Shown here: positions 1 through 10,772 of the stretch, piece after piece
Position numbering within the stretch: position 1 is the stretch's first letter
Layout: every line of letters starts with the position of its first letter
Origin: Rhinopomastus cyanomelas
Lineage: Eukaryota; Chordata; Aves; Bucerotiformes; Rhinopomastidae
DNA length: 64,000 bases
NCBI GenBank assembly: GCA_013400115.1
Contig: VXBP01000231.1
Span: forward strand, 62,001 to 126,000
Direction: 5' to 3'
The notes under the pieces: generated by a model
The model's input: only the letters and a program-made list of their open reading frames with translations
Told to the model about the DNA's origin: nothing
The model's database searches: none
Made by a program: the position numbers and the translations under genes

Positions 1-299
1 TGCAAGGTTACCAGCCCCACACCCTGGCTCTGTGAGGAGGTGGGCTTCCAACACTCTTCAGTGCAACCCGAATTGGCTCTTACAATATGCCCTTGGCCCC
101 TGGCCATCCTCACATATGTGAAAGACCCAAAGACCAGTAGTGGCACTGTGCCCATTAATCCCTACTAATGGATACCTCAATGTTATTGGCATTTCTTTGC
201 ACCAGAGTGTTTGGAGAAAGGCAGAAGGCTACAGGAGTGGTTCCCCTCCTGTGTACAGAGAAGAGAGCAGGAAGTGCAGAACAGAGGGATGAGAGCCTC
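1..299. other. Unannotated single-copy-looking DNA
   Basis: No repeat, gene or RNA is recognisable here. The bases just before position 300 run into the first CR1 copy. Confidence 0.5.
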
Positions 300-786
300 T
301 GTACAAGGGAGACACTGAAGTGCTGGAGCGAGTGCAGAGGAGAGCAATGAAGCTGGTTAAGGACCTGGAGAATAAATCTTATGAGGAGAGACTGAGAGAG
401 TTGGGGCTGTTTAGTTTGAAGAAAAGGAGGCTAAGGGGACACCTCATCGCTCTCTACAACTATCTGAAGGGACATTGTAGAGATGTTGGTGCTGGTCCCT
501 TCTCACAGGTAATTAGTGGCAGAACCAGAGGGAAGGGCTTCAAGCTTCAACAGGGGAGGGTTAGACTGGACATCAGGAAAAAATTCTTTATAGAGAGAGT
601 GGTCAGGCACTGGAATGGGCTGCCCGGGGTGGTGGTTGAGTCACCATCCCTACGTGAGTTTAAAAGATGCTCAGATGTAGTGTTGGCCAATATGGTTTAG
701 GGGTGAACTTGTACAGTAGGGTTGATGGTTGGATTCGATGATCCCAGGGGTCTTTTCCAACCTGAATGATTCTGGTGATTCCATGT
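300..786 (+). mobile_element. CR1 LINE fragment, older subfamily, 3' end present
   Basis: This is a 5'-truncated CR1 retrotransposon. Its plus strand encodes the C-terminal region of ORF2 in one open frame (320-700), including [36 protein letters not shown] and [15 protein letters not shown]. It ends in a 3' UTR with TTGGATTCGATGATCCCAGG and a decayed GATTCTGGTGATTCCATG tail. The subfamily ([16 protein letters not shown]) differs from the dominant one in this window and matches the inverted copy at 36926-37392. A piece of ORF2 cannot act without the endonuclease and reverse-transcriptase domains, so this is a dead insertion. Confidence 0.93.
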
Positions 787-1684
787 GAGCCTCGAATCTG
801 AGTCTGATAGCCACAGACAACCCTTTAGCTCAGAGATCAAGGTGGCACAGGGGTGGCACAGGAGCGCAGCTGCTTCTTAGATGACCAGGTGTGAGAGCAG
901 GTTAAAACATCACCACTGAAAGCATGGGTAGGCATGACGTGTGGGACAGAGACACACCGAGGGCTGAGGAAGCAGAAAGATCTCAACTGAGGATACAAGG
1001 TCTAGGGCTCACGGTGTAGAAAGGCAACCAGAAAAGCCACGTACAGCATCAATTTGGACCCGAAGTTCTGACCTCATCAGCCTTGTCCTCCTGGGGCCTA
1101 GTGCACTGGAAAAGCCAGAACTTAATTCTACCATTGCTTAAACGGTGCTAAGAGCCTGCCATTACAAATGCATGCATTAAAAGCTTGCCAAACAGTCTTG
1201 GCTCCTCTGGGGACACCCCGAAACCAGGCCAAAGCTCCTGCTGCTTTCTTATGTTTTGTGCTGCAGCTGGGCATCAGCTCTCTTCCTAGCTCAGTGCGCT
1301 GCCCGCTCCTGGCAGCCTTCAGGGCACAAGCACCATGTCCAAGGGGCTCTGCCTCTTCCCTCTTGGCTTTGAGGTCCTTCCAGGATTTCTCTAAGCACGG
1401 TCCAAGCAAGGGGCTTTTTCCAAGGGCACTTGCTACTAGGAGTTGATGTCTTACTCGAAGGTTCTCTCCACACCCATTGGACTCAGCATCACTGCAGCAG
1501 CTTCAAATCAACATCCAGAGATGGTCCTTGCCTTTGCCCCTGGCTATGGTGGAAGGACAGTGCCATGGAAAAGGCTCACAGCACAGTTGTGGCACTTGGA
1601 CAATAGCAGCCACTTCCATTTCAGTCCATCTGCTTCTGGGAACTCTCCCATTTATTGCAGGAGTTACCATCAACTGAATAAGCT
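787..1684. other. Unannotated region
   Basis: About 900 bases with no recognisable repeat or exon. Short open frames occur on both strands around 1128-1446 and overlap each other, which is typical of chance frames. Confidence 0.45.
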
Positions 1685-2459
1685 TCAGGAAGGAAGGAAG
1701 GCCAAGTGCTGGGTTCTGCTTTTGGGTCACAACAACCCACTGCAACTTACAAGCCTGAGGGAGAGTGGCTGGAAAGCTGTTCAGCAAAAAGAGACCTGGG
1801 GATATTGTGTGATCATTGACCAGTGGTGTGCTCAGGTGGCTAAGAAGGTCAGTGGCATCCTGGCTTACATCAGCAGTAGTGCAACCAGCAGGAGTAGGGA
1901 AGTGATTGTCTCCTTGTACTCAGCACTGGGGAGGCCACACCTCAAATACCATGCTCAGGCTTGGGCACCTCAATGGAAGAAAGACTTTGAGATGCTAGAG
2001 GATGTTTGAAGAAGGGCAGCAATGCTGGTGAAGGATCTGGAGATCAAGCCTTACACAGAGCAGCTGAAGGAGCTGGGGCTATTTAGTCTGAAGAGCAGAA
2101 GGTTTGAGGGCAGATCTTATTGCTCTCTGCCACTGCCTGAAAGGAGGTTGTAGAAAGGTGGGTGGTGGTCTCTATCCACAAGCAACAAGTGATTGGACAA
2201 GAGGAAATGGCCTCAAGTTGCACCAGGGGAAGTTTAGGTTGGACATTAGAAAAACTTCTTCATTGAAAGGGTTGTCAGGCATTGGAAGAGGCTGCCCCAG
2301 GAGGTGCTGAATTGCCATCCCTGGATGTGTTTACAAGTCATATAGACATGGAGTTTAAGGATTTGGTTTATCAGTGAGCTTCATATAGGTAGATTAGTGG
2401 TTGGACACGATAATCTTAAGAGTCTTTTCCAACAGAAATGATCATATGAATCTATGATC
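1685..2459 (+). mobile_element. CR1 LINE fragment, old and degraded
   Basis: A plus-strand, 5'-truncated CR1. The frame shows GHNNPLQ near 1730, SREVIVSLYSALGRPHLKYH near 1890-1950 and, after a stop at about 2008, a decayed RRAAMLVKDLEIKPY-like stretch. The 3' UTR ends with GGACACGATAATCTTAAGAG and AATCTATGATCA at 2459. The many frameshifts and substitutions relative to the younger copies mark it as an old insertion. Confidence 0.9.
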
Positions 2460-3164
2460 AAGTAATGAAGAGAAGAACCTCCTGTCTAGAAGTGCTGCAG
2501 AAACCCTGAGAAGTTTGGGACCAAGAGAAGAGGAAACAGGAATCCTGATGAGCTGTGGCTTTGTGACATGAAAGCTATTTGTTTGTGTGTGAAAGAATCT
2601 CTTCTACTGCAGCTTCTCTGGCATTCTCCAAAGGCAGAGCTCGCACAGGACTCCTTCCTTTAATGGGGCTTTTTAAAGGTTTCTCTCTTGCTTTCTCTCT
2701 TCTCTAATTTATCACCCTATTTTCATGAGACCGATAAGATCTCAGCGTCTCTGAGATCCAATGCAACGTTACATTTGTTTGAAACTGGCCCTGTAGCTTC
2801 AAAAATCTAAAGGACAGCGGAGCCAGCTCGGGCGGAAACATTAAAAGGGTGAAAACCAGCTGTAGAGCCATCCTAGAAAGTCCTGCAACAAAAGGTGTTT
2901 CATGTCACTAACCAGACAAAGCCTTCATCCCTCAAAGGGGTTGAACCGGTACCAGTGGGTCCTGCTGAAGGGTGGCCAATCAGTGTTAGACTTTCGGCAG
3001 AGTGCTGCTATGAGATACATCTCGTGGTTCAGCTCTGTGCAGGTTTATTTCACCATCTAGAAACCCATGGTGCCTGCTATAAAATCAGCTTTCTGAAAGC
3101 TGGGCTGGCCCGGCCAGGAGTGGGCAGGAGGCTTGTAGCTCCCAAACTCCAGCTGACATAAAAA
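2460..3164. other. Unannotated region with an AT-rich island
   Basis: No gene is recognised. Roughly 2655-2880 is AT-richer than its surroundings and low in repeats, with an ATCTCAGCGTCTCTGAGAT near-palindrome around 2739-2758. It could be a conserved noncoding element, but this rests on composition alone. Confidence 0.3.
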
Positions 3165-4130
3165 CATAGAATCATAGAACATTAGGGACTGGAAGGGACC
3201 TCGAAAGATCATCTAGTCCAATCCCCCTGCCACAGCAGGATCACCTAGTCCAGGTCACACAGGAACACATCCAGGCAGGTTTTAGACCTCTCCAGAGAAG
3301 GAGACTCCACAACCCCCCTGGGCAGCCCCTTCCAGGGCTCCGTCACCCTCACTGGGAAGAAGTTCCTTTTCGTATTTGTGTGGAACCTCCTATGTTCCAG
3401 CTCACAACCACTGCCCCTCGTCCTATCACTAGATGCCACTGAGAGGAGCCTGGATCCATCCTCCTGACACCCATCCTTCAATTATTTATAGACATTAAGG
3501 AGGTCACCCTTCAGTCTCCTCTTCTCCAAGCTCCAGACACCCAGCTCCCTCAGCCTCTCCTCATAAGGGAGGTGCTCCACCTCCTTCATCATCCTCGTTG
3601 CTCCACGCTGGACTCTCTCCAGTGGCTCCACATCCCTTATGAACCGAGGAGCCCAGAACTGGACCCAACACTCCAGATGTGGTCTCACCAGGGCAGAGTA
3701 GAGGGGGAGGAGAACCTCTCTTGATCTGCTAACCACCCCAGTTCTGATCCACCCCAGGATGCTGTTGGCCCTCTTGGCCACAAGAGCACACTCCTGGCTC
3801 ATAGTCATCCTGCTGTCCACCAGGACCCCCAGGTCCCTTTCTCCTAAACTACTCTCCAACAGGTCAGTCCCCAGCCTATACTGGTCCCTGGGGTTGTTCT
3901 TGCCCAGATGCCAGACTCTACACTTACCCTTGTTACACTTCATTACATTTCTCCCTGCCCAGCTCTCCAGCCTGTCCAGATCCCACTGAATGGCAGCTCA
4001 GCCTGCAGGGGTGTTGGCGACACCACCCAGCTCTGTTTCATCAGCAAACCTGCTGACAGTGCATCCTAATCCCTCAGTCAAGTCATCAATGAATAGACTG
4101 GACAGGACTGGTCCCAGCCCAAAGCACTAG
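3165..4130 (-). mobile_element. CR1 LINE fragment with RT catalytic motif region
   Basis: The longest CR1 copy here of the dominant (type A) subfamily. It is on the minus strand, with its 3' tail at 3165 and 5' truncation near 4130. It begins in the reverse-transcriptase palm. The segment reading FIDDLTEGLG (about 4075-4105) is followed by FADETELGG (about 4026-4050), where CR1-type enzymes normally have F/Y-A-D-D. The second catalytic aspartate therefore reads as glutamate. Downstream come [40 protein letters not shown] and [10 protein letters not shown], then the C-terminal [12 protein letters not shown] block. At least two stops break the frame: one after NTPAG (about 4005) and one at about 3480, where the usual YKYVKGG reads YK-stop. 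It is a pseudogene fragment. Confidence 0.95.
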
Positions 4131-4439
4131 GATGCCAGCGAGACACTGTGGCAAGGAAGCCCACAAAACCAGCTGTGTCTCGCAGAACACTGCTGCAAGG
4201 ATGCTCACAGCACTCAAATTTGAGCCAGCAACAGTGGGGCCTCACACAGAGGTGAGGCAGAGAGCTGAAACACCGGCAGTAGCACCCTGAGGACACGCTG
4301 CTTGCAGTCCTGCCCTTCAGCCAGCTCAGGGCATGGGACGAGGTCAGGTGTTAGCCTGAAGATGCTCTCTGCCTTGTGAGCGCCCTCGGGCTCGAGCAAA
4401 CGCGCAGCTCCAGCCTCCAAACCTTTGCTGGGCCAAACA
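4131..4439. other. Unannotated region
   Basis: About 300 bases between a CR1 copy and an AT-rich island. I see no gene or repeat. Confidence 0.45.
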
Positions 4440-4790
4440 GCTTAAAGATGAACCGTGGAAAAAAACCAACACGATGCTGTACATAAAACCTCTGCTCTCC
4501 CATCGCGCCTCCCCAACAGCGATTAGATGCCTAATTTGTTAGGCAGCAAGAAAGGGAGAATGGGAAAGCTCATGGGACAGAAACGAAGCGGCTCAGAAGC
4601 ATGAAAGAAAAGCGGGCGCTTTAGAAGCGTAAATCTTATTTTAGAGTGATAAATACCAGCAGAAAGGTCTTTCACACGCCAGTGGTTCCCTGGCAGGCCA
4701 CAGAGCCACCTTTGTTTTCCAAAGTGAAACGGTTACCTTTTATATTAATATGATTATTGAAGATTAAGGAGGATTTGCATGCAGCCAGCT
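4440..4790. promoter_or_regulatory. Candidate conserved noncoding element (AT-rich, POU octamer)
   Basis: The stretch is AT-richer than its surroundings and free of repeats. It contains TAAATCTTATTTTAGAGTG (about 4630), TATTAATATGATTATTGAAG (about 4743-4762) and an exact POU-factor octamer ATTTGCAT at 4773-4780. Clusters of ATTA and octamer sites are common in developmental enhancers. Function is inferred from composition only; conservation was not tested. Confidence 0.3.
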
Positions 4791-4984
4791 CCACCCCGAC
4801 AGCCTGCAGCAGCAGCCCACAGAAGCATGTGCATGGGGTAGGCTCAGGGAACAAGCTTCTCCAGGTAGAAGGCAACGTCAAGAGATTACAGGTTCCATAA
4901 AAAAAAGAGCAGCCATAGAGCCACCTCCATCGCTTTCCCTCCAGGGTAGTGCAGAGCCTGGGAAACATCATCCCCCTTGGTGTC

Positions 4985-5760
4985 TTCCCATGAGCTCAGC
5001 CATGAGGCCCTGCAAGGGCTTAGAAAGGATTCCTGTCGGCGCTGGGGAGGGAGCATGGGCTCTGCATGGCTGTAGGGCCCTGCCACAGGGAGTGCACCAG
5101 CAAGACTGGCTCTGCCTGTGCATGCACTGGTGTTTATGGGTGTGAGTCACTGCACAGAAAGGGACGGCCGTGTCAGCTCCGCGGGTGCGAGGCAGCAGGG
5201 AGGAGTGTACGGGGAGGAGTTGCTATAGGTGATGGGGTGGCTGTGCGGGCTGGGTGTTCATGTGGGTTAATCACTCTGTGAAGCAGAGAATAAGTGCTGC
5301 TGGCTCCTGGGGGCTGGAATTGCCATGGGGAAGCAGGCAAAGTGCCTGTTGCGGGCGGCGGGGAGGCTGCGCGTGGGTGTGCGTGGATCACAGGAGATGA
5401 CTGTGGTTGTGCATGCGTGGGGAAAGGGTTGTAAGACAAGGGGTGGGAGCGCTCCTTCTCTATGTGTTTCCCAATCCAAACTGCTATAGGGAGCGGGGTG
5501 TGAGTGCTGGCTCTGTGTCTAGATGTGCAGGAGGGATTTGCTGTAGGGGGCAGGGAATGACCTCTGCTCTCTGTGAGCTGTTGGAGGGGAAGGGACATGA
5601 GTGGCAGCTTTGTGTGACTGTGCATACGAGCTGCTGCAGGTAACAGCTGAGGTGCAGGGGCTCTGGTTGCGTGGGAAGGACATGCTGTAGGAAGCAGGGT
5701 ACAAGCACTGGCTCTGTTTGTGTGTTGGGCATTGCCACAAGGCAAGGCAGCATGTCCACA
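4985..5760. repeat. Degenerate GC/TG-rich repeat field
   Basis: A loosely repetitive stretch. Phrases of the form GCTRTAGGGAGCGGGGTGTGA..CTGGCTCTGTG recur with irregular spacing at about 5215, 5480, 5540 and 5685, mixed with TGTGTG/GTGCATGCGTGG runs. Unit length is not constant (roughly 50-90 bases), so this is a decayed minisatellite-like array rather than a clean tandem repeat. Open frames on both strands here are by-products of the composition. In reverse complement its wording resembles the field at 56890-58250. Confidence 0.5.
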
Positions 5761-6215
5761 ATGAGGCTGGGAAAAATTCTTGGGCTGGATGTGTCACCAT
5801 TGCAAAGATTCCCATCCCCACAGAGTCACTGTGACACCTCTGCTGTCCTGTGCTGGCCTTGCTGCCCTGTTTCCTACAACAGCAGCTTCTGGCTTTCACT
5901 GTTCTCTCTCTCTGAACAGCAGGTCTGCTCAAACCAAGCATAATTCCAGTGTTTCTGGATGCTAAAAACATCCCCAGCAATCCAATAACACCAGTTTGGA
6001 GTGCCCCCAAACACACTACCCTGCAGGCAGGACAAGGAATGGGCCCAAAGTGGTTTAAGTTCTTGCATTATAGCTCACTACTGTGTCTTGATGGAGGGAT
6101 TCATAACCTAATGAACAGTCCTGGGCTGTCTTGAGGGCAGCAATCACTTCACAAGGTGCACAGGCAGCCAGTCATCCTGTGGAGGATAGCTCCAGGCCTG
6201 CAAATTCCAGTGTAG
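5761..6215. other. Unannotated region
   Basis: No recognisable gene or repeat up to the next CR1 tail. Confidence 0.45.
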
Positions 6216-6480
6216 CATAGAATCATAGAATCATTAGGGACTGGAAGGGACCTCGAAAGATCATCTAGTCCAATCCCCCTGACACAGCAGGATCACCCAG
6301 ACCAAGTCACACAGGAACACATCCACGTGGGTGTTAAACATCTCCACTGAAGGAGACTCCACACCCACCCTGGGCAGCCCCTTCCAGTGCTCTGTCACCC
6401 TCACTGGGAAGAAGTTCCTTCTCATATTGCTGTGGAACCTCCTCTGTTCCAGCTCACACCCACTGCCCCTTGTCCTAGCA
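6216..6480 (-). mobile_element. CR1 LINE fragment, type A 3' end
   Basis: A minus-strand CR1. On the plus strand it starts with CATAGAATCATAGAATCATT, which is the inverted tail, followed by the 3' UTR. The last ORF2 residues ([20 protein letters not shown]) are encoded at about 6395-6470. It is 5'-truncated at about 6480. A young-looking copy of the dominant subfamily. Confidence 0.94.
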
Positions 6481-8463
6481 GAAGCACTGGCATTCCAACA
6501 TCCTTCAAACGTGCTCTTGCCTTCCAGCCAGCTTTGCCCTGGGTGGCCATCAGAGAGAGGCTCCCTCACCAGCAGGGAGACCTCTCTCCAAATGGGACAA
6601 GCAGGCACCTCAGTACAAATCCATCATGAAAACTGCAGAGGCCAGACCACCATTCCATAAGAAAGGGATGCCCTTGAGTGGCCCTCCCAGCCACGTGCCT
6701 CTGACAGCCATGTATTGTTTCCCCACGTCTTAGTCTGCAAGATTTCAAAAGACAGGGCAACGACGGTGCTCCAGTCTCCCACAGACTGAGAGTCAACTGG
6801 AAGCAGCAGGTATTACAGATGATGGTTCAAATATAGTAGTTGCAGTCTTCATCCAGTGTGGGGCAGAAGAAGAGGAGAGGTGTGGGGGGACACGTGTAGC
6901 TGTTTCAGGTGACCCAAAAATCAAATGCTGTGGCAGCACAGGCTAATGGGGACTCTTTGGTCCCTCAGAGCTGCTCCTCTGGTCAGTGTGCACCTGCATT
7001 CAGTAAAAGAAGTAGCCCCACACTGGTCAGGACATTATGTTTTCATGGGGCTACTTCTACTTTTCCTCCATCCTCCACCCTTAGGCAGTAGCACAGCTCA
7101 GCCCTGCTGGGGAGGGACACTCCTCCCGGCCAGCTCTCGCCCACCTATATTTGAAGCTAACATCTGACATGCATTTTGACACAGCCATGCCTCCCTTCTC
7201 TTTTCTCCACTACTTTGCCTTGTTTAGAGCCTGTTTTTTTCTTCCATTGCCAAAACACAATGACTGTTATAATTAACAGATTATCTCAGTGCGACAGCTG
7301 CAGTCCTTTGAAAATTAGGTTGAATAACAGGATCCTGCCGTATGGTAATTTCTTTTCATCTCAAATATTTTCTCTCTCGCACTCCCATTTCTACCTCATT
7401 GCTTTTCTTCTTTCTTTCTTTTCGCTCTCCCAGCTCCTACCTTTCAGCAGCTCCCTGACTGCAGAAGTGATATCTTTGGGGTGAGACAGGCTGAAGGGCT
7501 CTCTCCATCTCCATCAGCTCGTTTAATTCCTCTCCTTTCACTACCACACCTTGCAGAGAGGCAGTGTTTGCAAGTGGGATCATGAGCACGCCAGGAAAAA
7601 GTGTGACCACCAGAGGCCATGATAAAGGGCCCTCTCTGGAGCCCTACTGGCTCAGACAGGCATCCCAGAGAATTGCATGGGAAGGGTTAAAAACGGGATG
7701 CAGCAGCCTGAACCACTGCCTGCAACTTTCCCTGGAGGAGCTGAGAGCAACAGTGCAGCTGAGTGGTTTATACTGAGGTAGCCAGGGTGCTCTATCCAGC
7801 CACCTACCCGTCCACCTTCTTGCTGACTCAGTATCTGCCCCTGACTCACCACTTGCTCACTGAATGGGGACTGGCAGTACTTAACCGGCATCTTTCCCTC
7901 TCGCTACGGCAATAGCTCTGCCACTTACCACCCCCTCTCCCCATTATCCACCTACATCTGTCTCTCTATTGATTCAACCAACCCAAGCCAGCCAAAAAAG
8001 CAGCTTGCTGCAAAATTTGGGTTTCAAAACCAAAACAAGAATTGGTGCTGCTCCCAGCTGGACCCAAACGAAAGGCTCTGGAAATCTCTTCCTCCAGGAC
8101 TGGAGATCCCCTGGCTCCAGCTGCAAGCTGAACTGATCCATTCACTAGATGAGTGGCTGGACGACTCAGCCTCTGCTTGGGCAGACATGCTGGCACACAG
8201 CGTTTCAGGCTGCGAAGATAGCTAGGCAGACACGTGGGACAGGTCTGTTGGGGTGGTGCCCTGAATTTGGCAACTGAAAGATTTCAAGTTCAACATGTTC
8301 TGGACTCAGCTTTGATGTCGAGTCTACCTGAGTCATTAGTTAATTATTCTCAGTGTCTGGATGAACTCATGTAAAATGCCTTGGTCCTGGGCTACATGGT
8401 CGTACGCTATACATCATCTCTGGCAACTGAACACTGATTCTTCCTCTTGAAGAACAAGCAGTA
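6481..8463. other. Unannotated region with one AT-rich island
   Basis: About 2 kb without a recognisable gene or transposon. The piece at 7140-7400 is listed separately. The rest shows only short chance frames. Confidence 0.45.
7140..7400. promoter_or_regulatory. Candidate conserved noncoding element
   Basis: An AT-rich, non-repetitive block with CACAATGACTGTTATAATTA (about 7256-7275), GAAAATTAGGTTGAATAACA (about 7310) and TATGGTAATTTC (about 7341). It contains several homeodomain-type TAAT/ATTA cores within about 100 bases and no coding periodicity. The function and conservation are inferred, not shown. Confidence 0.3.
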
Positions 8464-8815
8464 TTCTGAAGGGTGACCTCATTAATGTCTATAAATATGT
8501 GAAGGGTGGGTGTCAGGAGGATGGAGCCGGGCTCTGCTCAGTGGCATCTAGTGATAGGACAAGGGGCAGTGGGTGTCAGCTGGAACAGAGGAGGTTCCAC
8601 ATCAATATGAGAAAGAACTTCTTCCCAGTGAGGGAGACAGAGCACTGGAAGGGGCTGCCCAGGGGGTTTGTGGAGTCTCCTTCTCTGGAGAGGTCTAAAA
8701 CCTGCCTGGATGTGTTCCTGTGTGACCTGGACTAGGTGATCCTGCTCTAGCAGGGGGATTGGACTGGATGATCTTTTGAGGTCCCTTCCAATCCCTAACA
8801 TTCTGTGATTCCACC
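8464..8815 (+). mobile_element. CR1 LINE fragment, type A 3' end
   Basis: A plus-strand CR1 beginning near AAGGGTGACCTCATTAATGT. An open frame (8499-8735) encodes the ORF2 C-terminus: [19 protein letters not shown].., [35 protein letters not shown], ..[10 protein letters not shown], with its natural stop. The 3' UTR (GGGGGATTGGACTGGATGAT..) ends in ATTCTGTGATTCCA. Confidence 0.95.
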
Positions 8816-9751
8816 ACACCACTCATCCCTTGCAGCCTAACCCACCTCTGCAGAGGCTAGCTCCTGGGCTTCCTGCCTCCTCAGCACAGCTATTTCCTCT
8901 CCTCCCATGGAGTTCCACCTCATTTGTTTCCTTAATCCCGATGCAGTCGAACAGAAACACTTTGTCACATTATTCTGCCAAAAGCCAAGTAGAGTCTTTT
9001 AACAAACACTCATCCATTCCATTGTAATTCATCGGTCCCTAGCAATGCTCCTACCTCGCTGTCCACAATCTTTCTCCTCTTCATCCTTCAACACCCTCAC
9101 CCCGAGTTCTCCCTTTGCTTTCACTCCAGGCCGTGTGCTGGCTCGTGGCGCTTCCAGCACATCTCCCCATTCATTCACTGTCACTTAGCCAAACGCTACC
9201 TTCACTTATAAATTCTCCTTTATTCTAGTAACATCCCTCCTCTGAGTGCTTCGTACAGTCCTACTTACTTATCCAATAATAGTATTTTCCCAATGAGTGA
9301 CTCACATACCCCTTTGCTGGCATTTAGAATTCTCCTTGTTCTTTGAAACACGTTTATTCCTTCCCCCTCTCTACAGCTGTGGATGTCTGCTCGGGGCTTT
9401 GCATTTCCTGCAGCAGCCATGCAGCAAACAGATGATCCATGCAGATACCTCAATGGAACAACTGTCTCTGCTGCTAACTTGTCATCCTCCATCTCAGTGA
9501 CGTAGGCAAAGCTAACTCAAGCTATGATGCAATCAAAAATAAGGGACAACTTAACTTTAAATATACTCTTTCTTGCTCGGTCCAGATTTCAGCCTGGTTT
9601 TGCCCATCTATTTGCTGCTTGGCTTCTTTGCCACTGGTGTTGGGCCTCTGGATTTCTAGGGACTCTAAATATATCCACTGAGAAACCCGGGTGATTCTGT
9701 CCTGAGAGGGGCACAAAAGCATCTTAAGCACTGACTCGGGTAATCTGGGTC
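8816..9751. other. Unannotated region
   Basis: Over 900 bases of moderately AT-rich DNA. I see no gene, RNA or repeat in it. Confidence 0.45.
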
Positions 9752-10533
9752 AATGGTCGGAGTTCCAACGGGATGAGGTTCAACAGGGCTGAGTGCAGGG
9801 TCCTGCACTTCGGCCACAAGAACCCCCTGCAGCTACAGGCTGAGGGATGAGTGGCTGGAGAGCAGCCTGGCAGACAGGGACCTGGCAGTCCTGGTTGACA
9901 GCTGGCTGAACAGGAGCCAGCAGGATGCCCAGGCAGCATGAAAGGCCAAGGGCATCCTGGCTTGGATCAGCAATAGTGTGGCCAGCAGGACTAGGGATGT
10001 CATTCTCCCCCTGTACTGGGCAGTGGGGAGGCCTCCCCTTGAGTACTGGGGGCAGTTCAAGAAAGAGATTGAGGGGCTGGAGCAGGTCCAGAGGAGCAAC
10101 AAGGCTGGAGAAGGGACTGGAAGGGAGATTCTGATGAGGAGAGGCTGAGGGAGCTGGAGGTGTTTGGCCTGGAGAAGAAAGGCTCAGGGGGCACCTTCCC
10201 CCTCTCTATGTCAGTCTGAAGGAAGGTTGTAGTCAGGTGGTGGTCGGGCTCTTCTCCCAGGCAACCAGTTATAGGATGAGAGGGTAGGGTCTGAAGCCAC
10301 CAGGGGAGGGTTAGGTTGGATGTCAGGAAGCCCTTCCTCACAGAAAGGGTGATCAGAGGCTGCAATGGACTGCCATGGGCAGTGGTGGAGTCCCCACCCC
10401 TGGAGGTGTTTAAGGACAGCCTGGATGTGGCCCTCAGTGCCCTGGTCTGGCTGATGTGGTGGTGTCAGGTCACAGGCTGGGCTGGATGATCTCAGAGGTC
10501 TTTTCCAGCCTCAATAACCTTGTGATTCTGTAA
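9752..10533 (+). mobile_element. CR1 LINE fragment, older subfamily
   Basis: A plus-strand CR1 starting in ORF2 around AGTGCAGGGTCCTGCACTTC (the region equivalent to KCRVLHFGHKNPLQL). It runs through degraded copies of the ORF2 C-terminus to a 3' UTR with GCTGGATGATCTCAGAGGTC and a short tail TTGTGATTCTGTAA. Frameshifts break it repeatedly. It ends only about 10 bases from the inverted tail of the next CR1, giving a tail-to-tail pair. Confidence 0.9.
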
Positions 10534-10542
10534 CATACACCC

Positions 10543-10772
10543 CATAGAATCATAGAATCACCACGGATTGGAAGGGACCTCGAAAGATCACCAAGTCCAA
10601 TCCACCTGCAACAGCAGGATCACCTAAACCAAGTCACACAGGAACTCATCCAGGCAGGTTTTGAATATCTCCAGTGAAGGAGACTCCACAACCACCCTGG
10701 GCAACCTGTTCCACCCTGAGCACTGGAACAGGTTGCCCAGGGTGGTTGTGGAGTCTCCTTCACTGGAGATAT
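10543..10772 (-). mobile_element. CR1 type A 3' end carrying a fold-back copy
   Basis: The minus-strand CR1 3' end runs from the tail at 10543 to about 10713. After 10 further bases the sequence continues with an exact inverted copy of its last 49 bases (10724-10772), so the element folds back on itself. The fold-back lies wholly inside CR1 sequence: the GTGAAGGAGACTCCACAACC region encoding the [16 protein letters not shown] block. Confidence 0.93.
10665..10772. repeat. Perfect 49-bp inverted repeat, 10-base loop
   Basis: Arm one is 10665-10713 (starts ATATCTCCAGTGAAGGAGAC) and arm two is 10724-10772 (ends GTCTCCTTCACTGGAGATAT). By base-by-base reading they are exact reverse complements over 49 bases. 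The spacer is CCCTGAGCAC (10714-10723). Either strand could form a long hairpin. Confidence 0.95.

Noticed and set aside
5173..6016. Several long overlapping minus-strand frames
   Set aside because: They lie in a degenerate GC/TG repeat field and are rich in Pro, Thr, His and Cys, as expected from the repeat wording.
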